Shown: piece after piece, positions 1 to 13,800 of the stretch | Numbering within the stretch: position 1 is the stretch's first letter | Layout of the letters: every line of letters starts with the position of its first letter | From: Daphnia pulex | Lineage: Eukaryota > Arthropoda > Branchiopoda > Diplostraca > Daphniidae | Direction of reading: 5' to 3' | Assembly: GCF_021134715.1 (NCBI RefSeq) | Contig: NC_060026.1 | Location: 11,089,001 to 11,153,000, forward strand | Length of the DNA stretch: 64,000 nt | Program-made: the position numbers and the translations under genes | The notes under the pieces: model-generated | Told to the model about the DNA's origin: nothing | Databases searched by the model: none | The model's input: only the letters and a program-made list of their open reading frames with translations

Positions 1-1752
1 AGGCTGCAAAAGAGGCAAAATGAACTTTGTCGAAAGAAAGTCTCGCAGCGTCGCTGGGAGGTGGGCCCCCGTTCCTCTTTTTCTAAATTTAACACTCGTG
101 TACGTACACACACACAAGAGAGATAGGGAGGTTCTTCTTCCTGGAAGTCCCTTTTCTCGCAGGAGAAGAGAGTCCAAGGATGTGGGATTTTTTAAACGAG
201 GAGGCGACGAGTCAATACACAAGGCACTCGTTCTAGACTTAGCAGCACGAAATAAAACCCCAGAGGAAACACATAGACCCCCATTGAGTTGATGAAACGC
301 CAGGAAATGGAGGCGCAAAATCCCGCAGCTGGATCCTCCGATTTAGTTCTATTTGAATTTGTAGAAAAAATTCCCAATGAAAAGATTGGCCCATAATATT
401 GACAGTCTCAAACGACGATCTCTTGGCGTGTTGTTGTTGTTGTTGTTGTGTCAAGTATCTCTCGACAAGGTACGGCCCCGTCTACTCTGCGGGACTATTG
501 TCCGCCGCCTTTCCAAGAGTAGTATAGTACTGTCACCCCCATCGAAAGGCACAATCCAAAGTACTTAAAGATCTAACGACTAGTTGTAGTACTTTCCTAG
601 CTGGAAAATCCTCCTTTTCACACCAGCCAAAGTTCTGTATAAGTAAATAGAGTCCTATAACACAAGGACGGGGTGGGCTGGGGGGGGGGGATGGCGTGTT
701 TTAAAAAATAGAGGCTTCTAAACTCTTGAACTTTCCCTTGTCTCTTTCTCTCGCTGGATGCAAAAAGGGAGAGGTTTTTTGGGAGGTTTGCGGGGGGAGA
801 GACGAGAGCACTTAACCCGATGGATTGACGTAATTCGTTCTCCTTAGCCACCCCTCGCTACACACTGCAATTCTCTCCCCCCGACCAGTACACCTCCCCC
901 CGAAAAAAAAACCCCTCACGGACGTATATATACATGTAACATGCATGGGTTCACCATCCATACACGACAATCGCATCAACTCTAGTACACTGCGGCCCCA
1001 CCCAGAAAAAAAGGACAGAAGAATAAAAAAGAGAGAGAGAAACCTATCGATACAATTCATCAATGGACGAGAGAGATGTGCTCTCTTACTTTTGCGTCCG
1101 TCTCTAGTGGCAGGCCAGCACAAATCGTGTTAGAACCGGTGAGAGAGAGAGGCCGTCACCCATTGAATGCATTATCGGAGGATGTCCCTGAATGCCCGTT
1201 ACTAGGTTACCGGCTCCTATTTTATTTTGATTATTTTTATTTAATATTTCCGACGACGGGTTGCACACACAGAGAAGAGAGAGAAATGGCTAACGTGATC
1301 ATCATAATCGCCCGCACATTTCGGTGATCGACCGTATCACGGAGAAAACGGGATTCTTCCTAAATAGTTAAACAAGTTGCCGAAAAAGGTACAAGGGCCG
1401 CTGATAAAGACAAGTCCGGCATCAGTCGATTTGACAGCGCTGTGTTGTTCTCTGATGATCCGCAAGAGAACCGACCGATAAGGACGGCAGGCAATCAATT
1501 GTTTTCTTCTTCTTTTTGGGGGTTTCTTTATCGGGTGACGCAAGAGAAAATAATGGTCCGTCATGAAAAAAGAAAAATATGACGGGATAGCATTCGACAT
1601 AATAATGGGAATGCCGTCGGTGGGTGGAGTAAAAGTTCAACCGCAGACCCGAAAGAAAAAAAAAGGAGCCAACGAAAGACTGAAGGAAGCCCAACGTTGA
1701 TGGTTGGTGGTGGCTTTCGTCATTTAAAAGTGGTAAACGGTGCTGTGCCTAC
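1..1752 (-). other. hth: hth intron 7 (partial)
   Basis: Non-coding sequence after donor GTAGGC at 1752. It is rich in GA/CT tracts and poly-G/poly-A runs. I looked for the acidic/homeodomain exons (KKRGIFPKVATN, LFQHL and similar) on the minus strand and saw none. No RNA gene or conserved block is recognised. Confidence 0.7.
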
Positions 1753-1894
1753 CTGCTTCGCTGACGTTGTCGACGCTCTGCTGTGAGAGGGGCGGGGCGG
1801 CGCTCAACGGTCCGGGAGTGCCTCCGACTGAGCCGGGCGACCGCGTGTCATCATTACCAGGTCCTGAATACGACAGTGAAGACGACGGAGGGCG
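1753..1894 (-). CDS. hth: hth coding exon 7: linker before the homeodomain
   Basis: The exon is 142 bases. The acceptor TTATTACAG is preceded by a long pyrimidine run; the donor is GTAGGC. It encodes 47 residues beginning [20 protein letters not shown] and ending [12 protein letters not shown], plus the first base of a Gly codon. In related proteins the following exons carry the acidic stretch and TALE homeodomain; they are not in this window. Reading through the donor gives a stop after about nine codons. Confidence 0.95.
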
Positions 1895-4800
1895 CTGTAA
1901 TAACCAAAAAAAGAAAAGAAAAAGAAAAAATTCAATTATTTTAGTGGCGAAATAAAAATCATCGGCAGAGGGAAACGGGCGCCAACAATAAGGCGCGAGA
2001 CTTTGACGCTTCCGACCGGAAGACATATTCACCGTCGCAAAGTTTCTCATTCAGTCTTTTCAAGCATAAAAAGAAACAATCAAATAAATGATGTCTATTC
2101 CACGAGTTTATGGACTCGTAGACTTATACAGTCTAGAGGCCGTGTAGCGCACCGCAGTATCTTATAGACACACTCGTGTGTGTGTGTGTGTGTTACGGTT
2201 TATATAAAATTGACGCTGCTAAAACACAAAAGGGGGAAACTGGCCCTGTTGCCCGGCATTTTCTTCCTTTCGGCAAGCCATTCTGGCAGTTGTGTGTGTG
2301 TGCGTGGTGGTGGTGTAGAGGGGCTCATCAATGCAAATTGAATCCGGATATCTATCCCGGCGACTTGTTTTCCTTCATTCGATTTGAATAATACGCACAC
2401 AGAAACGAATAGGGAGAAAGAGACAAGTCTATATAATAATAGTCATACCGTCGTCGTCTCTTTCTTTATTCCCTTTGCACAAAAAGCCAAAACCGATCAA
2501 AGCCCCGGCGCACGCCTGTGTGATGCCTGTGCAAGAGGGTGAAATAATACACAAGGAAGAAGAAGAGAAGAAGAAGAAGCTTTTCCTCTTTCTTCTTTCT
2601 GGTTCCGGCCTACACACAATCAGTCGATAGGAAATTGGAGATGAGAGCGGGCACAGAAGATCCCGGACGCGTGGCCTTAAATCTATTTTTTTGGTTCGTT
2701 TTTTTCCTCTTCTTCTCTACCACCACTAGGGAGTGTAGTAGAGCTCCTGGCGTGTGTATATTCTTAGAACCCTTGTTTACATCAGTTGCGCGGATCTTGG
2801 CGCCCCTATCCGCCCCCTTTTGTCATCATCCCGCACGCTACGAGCGTTAGACACGAAAACACGCAAGAGAGAGCGGGTGACCGTAGCCTCTTTAGTCCAC
2901 ACAACAACAACAACAACAACAGACGCGGGAGAGGAAAAGAAGAAGAAGAATTTTTCAGGGACGCGCAAAATAAGCGCAAAAAGGCAATCGGCTGAAAAGC
3001 TCTTGCCCGCAGAGACTAGTAAGGGGGGGGGGGGGGCAGGGGCAGGGGCTACATAACGGGCGGGGGGTTGCGCGTTGCTCTTTTGAGCAGCAGCAGCACA
3101 GAAGCAACGCCGATTATGAAGCAGATGGGACAGGCGGATTTGACACACACACATACACAAAGTCCCGATTACTTCCGCCATGCTGCACACTACTCTCCCC
3201 CATCTTCTGTGTACCCTCTATTACACCTCAGTTGCGACTCTCTCTCTCTGCTGGATGTGTATCCTCTTCGGACACTGTTGATTTATCCAGTGCCACGTCG
3301 CTCAGACATCCATCCATCAGAGTTGTTCGTCTGCCCGCTGCTATAGAGAGAATCGAGCGTCGGCTGGAATTTCCAACCAATCGATATAACGTCAAGAGTA
3401 TAGAAGAACTCTGTATGCGATGGCGAGGGGTGACGGCGCTGGCGCGCACGACCCGACCCGAAGTCCCGCGCGATGAATAATCGATGGCTAAAAAGTCTCT
3501 CTCCCCTCCTTCGCCGAGCAGCACACCCTCGTCTCTCCTTTTTGGCCTTAACTCGATTGTGCGCCATTGAAAGAGGAGCAGAGCAACTCCCCTCTACTGT
3601 CTCTCTCTCTCTCTCTCGCTACCCATAGCTCTGGCAGACTCGATCTAATCAACGGATTGCTTTTCAGGGACCGATGGCAGCCAAATGGACGAGTCTGGCT
3701 GCTTCTTATTCGACATGGCCCCCACTTTTACCCCAACCCCCTCAAACACTCTTTGACTCGGCTCCTGCGCGCTCCTTGCTCCTTCCATTTCAAATAGCCA
3801 AAAGCCCAAGGTAAGGACAGAAAAAACCCATGAACAAGAGAGAGAGAGAGAGATAGAGGGTCCAGCTATGGATCGAACAGTTTCTGGTCTCAACATTTTC
3901 GAAAAAAAAAGGTTGGAGCTCTCATGTGGTTGGGTTGCAACAGAGAGGGGGAGGTTATAGATGTGCCAAGCGTGAGTTGGATGTATATGCTGGTCACAAT
4001 CGGAAATCAAACGAGCCACGTCAAGGGCGCTTTATATAGGTACGTAGTCCTTAATACTCGTGCGTGTACATCGCTCGCTCCCCACTCAGCGAGCAGCGGA
4101 CCAATTCTTTTTTTCTCACTCTTTTTACAAACGAATCAAATCAAGGGGTCATTAGTCGTGACCGAGTCGGTCGGGATTGCCAGGGAAACTGGGAGAGAAG
4201 AGACAGAACACACAGAGAAATAATCTAAAAAGAAAAAGAAGAAGAAGAGGAATCCCAATCTGGAGGCTATCTGGCAGCGCCCAAACGACTTGGAAGGCTC
4301 TGCTCAACTGTGTACCTCGAATTGGTTCCATTGATTGTCATCATCGAACACAAAAGTCCTTTCTATCCTCTCTTTCTCCCCCCTGATTCCTTTCTCATGT
4401 CGACTTTTATATCCATCGGATTTCGAGATTCTTGTCCATTTCCTTTTTCTTCTTTTTTCTGACTTTCCTATTTTGGGTTAAAAAATAAAGAGAAAAACGG
4501 TTCGGTTCTTTTTTTTTCTGAGAGGGGAAGTTGATGGCATCAGCCATCTGGTCTTCTTCTTCTATGATTCCCATTCTATCCATTTCATTTCTACCATGTT
4601 TGTCCGTCTACATATGTGTGTGCGTCTTCCACAGCCCACGAAAAAAAGGCACCGGCCGACCCACCTTTACCCAAAAGAAAAAAGAAAGAAAAACATGTAC
4701 ACCATTTTTCGTTAGCCGTGAAGAAGAAAAAGAAAAAAGAGAGGCTCTAGCTGTAATGGGACTGTTGCACAGTTTGAGGCTAAGCCCTAATAAGCATCTT

Positions 4801-7800
4801 GAAGGCAACGCATAGCGTGTAAGCGACCTAATGACTGTGGTTAGCGGTCAGCCTCGGGCCAACTCTTCCTATTCTTCTCGGCTGTACTCATTTCATTCCT
4901 TCTCGCTATCTTGATACTCGTTCAACTTTATCCGGTCTCGGGATTCCTCAACTAAAGTCTACATCACATACACAAGAGGGAATGAAAAAATGTTTCTCTC
5001 TTCTCTGAAAAAGGAAAAGATAAAAACACTCTCCATGTGTAATTCCATGGCTTCTTCTTCTTCTTCTTCATCGGCCAGGTGTGTGTGTGTGTGTGTGCTT
5101 TTTCTCCCTACCCAAAGTGGAGAACTACTTTTTCTCTTCATGGGCCCTCATGTTGTTGTTGTTATTTTCTTGTAAGATGTGTACCGGTCGGGACACAGGT
5201 GGAACATAATCATCCCCTTCCTCTCTTGGATATTTATTTTTTCTTCTTCTTTTTCTTCTTCTTTCCCTTGATACCTTTTCCCGCCTCCTTCAACATCCAT
5301 TCCCTCGTAACGTGTGCGCAACTGTGTCGATAACACAGAGGGAAAAAAAAACCCCAAAAAATATTCGTATAAGGTAATATTCATGTGTAAAAGAAATAAC
5401 AAACTCATCCGGAAATATACCACATCTTTTTTTTTTTCGCTCACACCGCTTTCACTCGAGGCTATTATTCTTTTTCCTTTTTCCTTTTTTTTAAAAATAA
5501 TACAAGACTGTATATATATTATATGTACCTATATAATGTCGATAACTTTTGGTTTTGTTTCTTTTTCCACCAACAAAAGTTGCGGTCGGTTGATTGAAAT
5601 AGGAAATTGTTACCGCCGAAAAATGGTGAAGGGCAAAGCCGTGTTTAAAACAAATGTTCAAAATAACATAAAAGAAGAAGTAGAAGAAAAAACCCTGAAA
5701 AAAAGGATTGGGAAGAGATAAGACGAGGAGAGAATCATTGTAATAACAAGTCTAACGGGACGGGCAGAAAATTACCGACAGCCCCCGACACACACACTGT
5801 CGAAGAAAAGGGAAAAACAAAACTGTCACGGACCCTGAAATTTGCTCAAAAGGTGAGAGATTTAGCGAGCGGGGCAGCAAACGGTTCAGGTAGAAAAAGG
5901 AAAACAAAAAACGGGAGAGTGACGAAACGTCAATAAATCAACTTTGAACACGAAAAAAAAAGAGCGAAAGAAAAAGAAAAATCCTATCATCAAAACAAGA
6001 GCGCAATGGAAGGTGGTGGGAGGAGAAAAGGAGGGCGGATGGGCCGGTCGTCAATAAATCAGCTGTTTTTTTTTTCTTCTACCAACCCTCCCGTCCATTG
6101 TTGAACGAACGTGATTTCGTCCCCATCATTTATGTCAACGTTATCATCTTTTGACGAGAGAGAAAGAGAGACGTAAAGGTCGTGAAATTCCAATCGAGGA
6201 ACGCCGAGTTGTCGGCTGCTGTTGCGCGGGAAGTCTCAAACGTGAGCCGGGCGGGAGGACGCTGAGACTGCTGCGGCTGCTGCTGTAAACGACCAAGAGT
6301 GCCGTCGTAGTTTACGTGACAGCTTGACGGCATTGAACGGGCGCTCAAAGTCAAAGGAAACGTCGACGGGCCACTGCCTCTTTTCCATCATCTCTGTCGG
6401 CTGATTGCCCGTTCATTTTCATAAGGAGGTGGGCAGGGCGAAAAAGAAACACTTTTGGGTTGTTGTTGTTGTTGGTCTTATTGTTGTTGCTCTCGGAGAA
6501 GAAGAAGAAGAAACCATTTTCACACAAATAAAAGAAAATAAACGCTTTGGAAAAAACTATCAATTGCCTCTTCAAAAAAAGAGTTGTGCCGGCCCCGGCG
6601 GATGGTCCATTCCGACCCGCTGCCAGAGAAAAAAAAAACCCGGACTTGTTTGAGCTTTTTCTCTCTGTGTTTTTTTTTTCAGGCCTTTTGTGTGTTCGGC
6701 ATCTGCCCGACTGAAATGTTTTTTTTGTTCTGAATGCTCATTATGACCCCCACGTGATGTTGGGTACCATTTTGACACGGTTGTCGGTCTCGTGAATGAT
6801 TTTTCAGTGGTGTTTTTTTGTGTTTCGACTTTGTTCTTCTTCTTTTTTAACGATTTCTCGTTTAATTCTCCACTTTGAAAAATAAAAACAGACGTCTTAA
6901 AAAATATATAAAGGAGATGATGGTCATGTGAAAAAGAGGGTGGAACTGCACGAGCTGCTTTTGTGTGTGCTGTTGAGTTTGATGGTTACGACCAGATAGG
7001 AGGAGGCCATCTTTTGTGTGTCCCGTGGTTGTGTGTGTGTGTGTGTGGATGGTTTCTTCTTCTCCCGGCCGACCATGTCCCCCCGCACGACCTGCCAACG
7101 CCAGCCGACGCCGAGAGCTCTGCTTTTGCATCTCTTCAGCTGACAACAATGTCCGTCTGTATATATATTTATACACATCTACACACACAGACGTCGGTGG
7201 GTATAAACGAGGGTGGTGGTGGGGGGAGGCGACATTTTATACAGTCACAACTGTGGAGTTTTTCAAAACGGGCGGGGGTGGAAATTTCTCTCTCCCCCAC
7301 AGTTTCCTAATGACTGGCCAAATACAAAAGCCGCGCAGGAGTCTAGCAACAACAACAACACGCTCCGTATTATTCCGCCAAAAGTTTCCCTGGGAGAGAG
7401 GGTTGCAGCTAGGCAGCTAGGCAAAGGCGGCGGCGGCTTCTGTGGTTGTCACACACAAGACTCAAACCAGAACAACAACACAACCATCTCTCTCCCTTTT
7501 GGAGCCGTGATGCGCCCAGCAGCAGCAGAAGGTGATTGTTGTGCGCATTGTCGTTCCCTGGGCCCACATCAAAAGGCCCTCCGCCTTAGTGCTGCTGCCT
7601 TTCATAATGTTATAACATATAAAAGCAAAGGCCCTGGCCAAATGGAACAATAGTCATCTCATCGCTACTAAAAACCTCTTTCACTCCCGACAAGAGAACC
7701 GGGGATGATGTGTACAGTGTACACCCTCGGAAAAAAAAAGATCAAAGTGCAACTGGAACACCCAAACAAAAGTTACACCACCAAAAATAGAATTTCTTTT

Positions 7801-10800
7801 TGGGGTTTGGTTATCCCGCAAACAATGGGATCGAACGTTGCAGGTGTGTGCGGTTCAATAAGTTGCTTCTTCCTCGGGATCCAATAGGCTATAAGAGACG
7901 AAGTCGTTTCGTTATTGGACGAGACAGACGTGCGCACGCATCCCCCGCTCTCTTCTCACCCCCGGGTCTCAACTATTTCAGCATTAGCACAAACTGCTCA
8001 CAAGTTTCTAGATTCGTGTGTGTACCGCGTTATTTAGTCATTTGTATACGCAAAGTTTCGGGGGGATCCGAAACGAGTTGTACTACATCTCGGGCAGGGC
8101 ATATGAGCTAGACGGTGTCACAAGCAGCAGCTAGTGAGTACAGGGCAAAGTAAAAAGGTTCATCCGGGTTCCCCAACTTATATCCCATCCTATACTATAT
8201 ATATATCGGATATAAAGTTTCCATTTTCCACGGGATGTGTGAGTGTAATACCCCCCATCCAACCCTACAAGTCTTTTAAGTCTATTCAGGATATATACTA
8301 CTTAGAGCTGCTGCTGCTGCTGTTGGAGAGGATAGTAGAGTAAAGATATTTTCTTCATTTCGGTTCCCCCACCCCCTTTTTCCCTGTGTGAACTGCTGTG
8401 TGGGAGACACACTCGTAAATCTTCGGTTGATGGCCTCTGCCAAAAGACGAGGGAGAATGGGAAGTTGGGATCTTTCTTCTTCTTCTTCTTCTTTTTGTTC
8501 CCCTTTCGTACACGACCCAAAACGCTTGCCCCTGTCTGTTTCGAATGCTTCACTCTGCCGAAGAGAGAGCTAGAGAGAGAGAGATCCGTGCGACGGCCGT
8601 TCCAGCATTGCACCCGCCACGACAAGAGACGGTATATATTTCACTCACAAGACGACAGAAAGGAGAAAAAAGAAGAAGAAGAAAGTTTTTTTCTTCCTCC
8701 CCTATCGTTTGGGAAGGAGAAGAAGACAAGGCCGTCCATCTTGTTTCCCGCAGCAGCAGCCCGGCTTAACACATATTCTGGGGGCCGGAAAAGAAATGCA
8801 CTTGACTTGATTCCGTCGCATCTATCAAGGTAGATTAAGAGAAATAAAAAGAGAGAGAGAACAATCCGTTTGACTGGAACGAGCTCCAAACGAATTAAAT
8901 CTGATCGTGAAAAAACAAATTTCTTTTCGTTTTTTTTCCGATGGGCGGACAATGCAAATGAGCAATTCGTTTTGATAACAAGACGGGCAAATGACCCAGT
9001 TATGGTCCGGCCGCTTCTCTCTCAACGGGAGAGAGAGAGGGGAGAAAAAATAAAATAAAAACGTGAAGAAAAGGAAAAGTTGTTTCGTCGTTTTATTTTA
9101 TCAGCTAGACAAGTCAAAGTTCACGTCTTCTATCGCTCCTGATATCCAGATTATCCACGACCACCTTCAGTGTGTGCGGAGCCCCCAAAAAACGTCGGCT
9201 CTAATCTGGCCGTGTCGATCTCATAAAAACCGACGGGAGAGTCTCTTTCTCTCTCTGCTCGCCAGGTTTTTCTTTTATTTTTATATTTTTCCCCGTCCAA
9301 AGTCGGTACCGGTAGAGCGAAGGCGGCACGAAATCTCCATCACGTCTCCGCAGTTTCGTCTAGTAACCGACAAGAGTCATTATTCGGAACGGTTGGTTTC
9401 GTTTCTGATTGTGGGGGACCCCATGTATAGCGGGAGCGGCTCAACTGCTGGGCTGCAGGAGCTGTTGGCAAGCGGAATGGGCCGATAGATTGAGAGAAGA
9501 AGAAGAAGAAAACTCCGCCTCGGGATAGATGCGTATAGGGAGACGACGGCGGCAGCGGCGGCGGGAGAGGGTGGATTTCCGAGTGGCGTCGTTGCGCTCC
9601 GTCGGTCAGAAAGACGCGTCCGCAAGGGTCGTCGCAAAGACCATCAACGGTCCATCAACTCCTTCCTTCTTTTCTTGGGAAGGCGAATGAAAAACAACAT
9701 CTTTTCTCCCTTTCCATCTACTGCGCGATCCAGTCAGCCGTGAGCGGACGGGAGAAGCGCGTGCGCCCACCGTCCCATATCCACCCCACCACTCTCATCA
9801 TCATCTCCTACTACCAGAAAAAGAAAAAAAAGCCTCTCCCGTTTTCATCACGTTTGATTCTTGCTCAATGCTCATCTTTCTGGACCACCACGACGGTCAA
9901 CATCCCCTCCGACCCATTGACGACGAGATACTCTTAACCCAAACTTTTAGCGATAGACACACACTTTCGTGTCCTATCCTAATAGCCATGTATCCTCCTC
10001 CTCCTCGTCTACTTGAGTAACTTTCAGATCCTTTTTTTTTTCCAACCGACCCATATTGATTTATCCTGTCCGCTGGGGAGAGTTATAATAGTCATAATAA
10101 TACCGGCCCAGTCTTATATCGTTCGGCGCACTGTAGACACACACACACAAACGCCGGGATCCTTTTTGCCTACAGTACCTCTCCCTTTTATGGATAAGAA
10201 AAAAAAAGAAGCGGTGGGGGGGAAAAACCGTCGATAACACTGTCAAATGTTTTTTTGTGTTTTTATCCCGATGGACGACGCCATAGACTCCCGCTGCACA
10301 GCGGCGCGACAACGCAACGGTGTGTAGATGAGCTATAGAGACGGTCTCGATCTGACAAAACACAAGCGTCAATAGCTGATAACACGCCAACAAACACACA
10401 CACACACACACAAATAACCCAACAAAAATGAACTCTAGACTTTCCCGCTTCGGCTGATAATGCGCAGTACAACTTTTTCGACATATTTCTACTGGACTTT
10501 TATTTATTTTATTTTTTTAAAGGAAAAAAATTATTATTGAACGAGAATTGAAAATGAGCATTTTCGGCAGCCTCTCCACGTAAAAATATTTTCGTTTAAA
10601 TTTACAGAAGAAAATGAAGAAGCGGAGTTGACTCCACTCACGCGATGGACTTTTCCTATCTCTCTCTTTAGTTTCTCCCCTCTCTCTGCGTTCCTGTTGG
10701 GTTCCGATACGGTTTATCGGCGACAATGTCCATTCGAGTGGCAAGGAGAAAGGAAAAAAAAAAGACTTTTAAAATGTCGACCGAAAAGGTTTTTTCTTCG

Positions 10801-13800
10801 TCCCTGTGATCGGTCAAAAAACGAGCCCGTTATTTTCAACGGGGAAACAAATAAAATACAAAACAGACGACGACTATTTTTTTTTTTTACGATTTTTCAA
10901 AAGAGTGGGGGATATTCAGTGTGTGAAAGTTTTGTTGCGGTGTTTTGTCTATTATTTGTTTGTTTGTTTGCGGACCCCGTTGGGAGGAGAGGATCAATCG
11001 ACGAGGATTAAAAAACAGACCCTCCTCATGAATGGTCGATGCGGTTTGCTGTCATATGGTAGCCGAGGGGACGACGCGGTTTTTCAAGAGCATTTGAATT
11101 TGATTCAAACTGTATTTCAAAATAGAAAATCATAATAAATAAACATAGGAGAGCCGAGGATGAAACGTGGCTGGTGGCAAACGACAAGCCCCAAAGCGGA
11201 TCAAGCGTCACCCTCAATGTTTGCCCGATTTCTATGGTACAGAAGGGAACGTGTGTGTCTACTGTGGAAATCCTCTACCCCTTTCTATGCTGCACGCTTA
11301 GCCCCCCCCCCCCTTCCTCGATTCATTTCCAAACTCCCGGTCGATCGGCCAAATCGGACGGCCACCACCCGCTCAGACACAACTGATGGCAAATGATGGG
11401 CTTTATAGAACCAACAACGGCCTATTGATCAAAAGCATTTCAGCTTCTTCTTTTTTCTCACAGTTGTTGGCCAGCACACGCGCGGGCGCCGACAATCGGC
11501 CAGCGGCACCAAACAATTGGCGGACGAGAGGAGATTAAGCGGCGACCGCGGACGCTGAGCGGATTGTCCGGCTGTATTTTTATATATCCATGACGCTGTG
11601 AAAGAACTGAACCCCTCACACTCCCCCACAGACGCCGGGGTCCGTTGGTCCCAACCGAATGAGAGGGGAGGAAGGAAAGAAAGAAAGAAAAGAAGGTCCT
11701 AATGATCAAACACAACAACACTCCCCGGCGATTTCCCACGTACGCAACACATAACATTCACTTAAGCCGCTAATACCTCGTCGCCCATATTCTTCTCCTC
11801 CATGTCCCATTGCCACCCACCCACCCAACGAGCAGCACCAGATAAGAAAAGAAAACTATTTAGAGAGACTCTCTCTCACACACACATGGGCTGTAAACGC
11901 CAAAGCTGTAACAAAACGAAATAAAAACGACTGTGGCCGGGCAGTAACTGTGACTGGATCGTGTCATCCCCGTCGATGGCCCCCCCAAAATAATAAAAAT
12001 AAAAAAGGGGAAAAACAAAATCAGATTTTTCTGTGTGTGCCTGTCGGGTGTGACTTATGATAACGTCAATAGAATATTGGAGACGGCCTGGTGGGCTGCC
12101 GGGCGACGATCGGAAGTCGTCCGTCTCCGACGTCGACACCGACTGTGATGGCTCGTGTCATTTGCGCATGTAACACGTCAACGACGTCACACACACAAAA
12201 GTCGTCGACGGAAGAGCAAGTGCGATAAGGAACAAAAGAATGGATGCAAAGGCACAAAATGAGAGACTGACCACGTCCGGTGTGCTGGATCCGTCCGTGT
12301 GGCTCGTGTCGGCGGTGGAGGCGCGGGCGTGATGGGCGCCCGAGTTGTTGTTGGTGTCGCCCAGGTCGGGCTTGCTGGTGCCGTCCCGCTCGTCGATCAC
12401 CAGGTCGATGGGCATCTTGCCCTTCAGACAACTGATGTAGCGGTGGCAAAAGTTGTCGCACAGCTCGTGAACCTGTTGTCGTTCGCCAATGAATCACGGA
12501 CGAAAAAAAAAGAAATAAATTAATGATGGAAAACACACACAACGTCATCATTTGTCAACTATAGTCAAGCAATGCCTCTGGCGCATTGGCCAGCTACGCG
12601 TCTCGTCATCCGATCCGTCTCATGCCATTCCACGTCATTACCAAGATGACGATGACGGTTGTTATGATTGCCAGAGATCATTAGATCGGCTTCGAATTTC
12701 CCAAGGACGCCGTGCCACCTTATCTGCACAACACATTTATATTTGTATACGACGCCCTAACTGTACATAGGACGGATATATATATATATATGTTTTATCA
12801 TCATCATCAGAGAGAGACCAATAGATAACTGAATAACGCAATGTCTCACTCGGCAGAATGTCACAATATACACCAGCCCGAGCAAAAAAATAAAAATAAC
12901 CAAAATAGTTTTATTTATTATTTTTTGGCCAGAATCAAAAGAAATGTAAAGCTTTCATCACTAGCATCACGAAATGTCTCGACTATGATTTACATCCATC
13001 GTTTCCGTGACAAACGATCGAACGGCATCTTTTGTGTTATCAGGTTCTCTCTTTGGGCCGCTGCTCGGTAGGTTCTTTTTCTATTCTTCGCATTTTTATT
13101 TTTTAAATATATAAAAAGGGGGATCTGGCGGGCCCCAAAGGGCGGGATTGGAACGAGTCGATGTTAGTCGTCTATAGTCGTGTGTTGTGTAAGGGATGTG
13201 CTCTGCAAGTGACACACGGTGGGAGGGCTGCGAGTGAAATGTTTCTCGCACGCGCGCAAACGTCGGGTGGGGAAAGGCAGCAGCAGCAGCAGCAGGCGGC
13301 GCCGTCACCTGCTCGTGACAGCTCCTCGCTCAGTCGCAGACCTCCTTTTTCTTCTTTATTTCCCTCCCACCGCCGCCACCCCTCCCCCACCCCACCCCCT
13401 TGCAAGGCGCACACACACAAAGACGCCGGCAATTCAACAGCAGCATCTCATCAAGGCTTTTTCCGTTCTCGATTTCTTTCTTTCTCGCAGCGAGGAGAAA
13501 ACCCATCTATTCATCGTGAAAATGGTGCGACCAAAACTAGATGGGAATGAATAGGTCATCCATCTCCTCAAGAACCCCGTTGCCAATCGCTTCGAAACCC
13601 CTCCACCACCACCACCCTCAGACTATCTTATATAACAGCAGCGCCGTATCACCTGCCAAAATAAACTTTGCCTATGCCTCGTGCACGTCAAAGTCTATCT
13701 CTCAACGTACATACTTATTTTCCATCGATATATACATCGAAATGAAATTTTCAACAAATTTTTTACCTTTTCTAATTCCAGGAGGTGGAACCGGAGCACT

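Larger units (their letters stand above)
1895..12271 (-). other. hth: hth intron 6 (10.4 kb)
   Basis: The longest complete intron in the window. It contains many short perfect repeats: (GT)9 at 2176-2193, a G14 run at 3023-3036, a CT tract at 3601-3617 and a CA tract at 10394-10412. No open frame has recognisable protein character; most long frames are made of repeat translations (Ser/Arg/Lys runs). Intronic enhancers are plausible for a developmental gene but none can be identified by eye. Confidence 0.8.

Noticed and set aside
1..1752. Search for the TALE homeodomain exons of hth
   Set aside because: No sequence encoding the acidic stretch, KKRGIFPKVATN or the WFINARRR helix is visible on the minus strand; these exons must lie further left.
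12066..12551. 161-codon minus-strand frame overlapping hth exon 6
   Set aside because: It is a different frame over exon 6 (Pro/Arg/His-rich), a shadow of the real hth reading frame.
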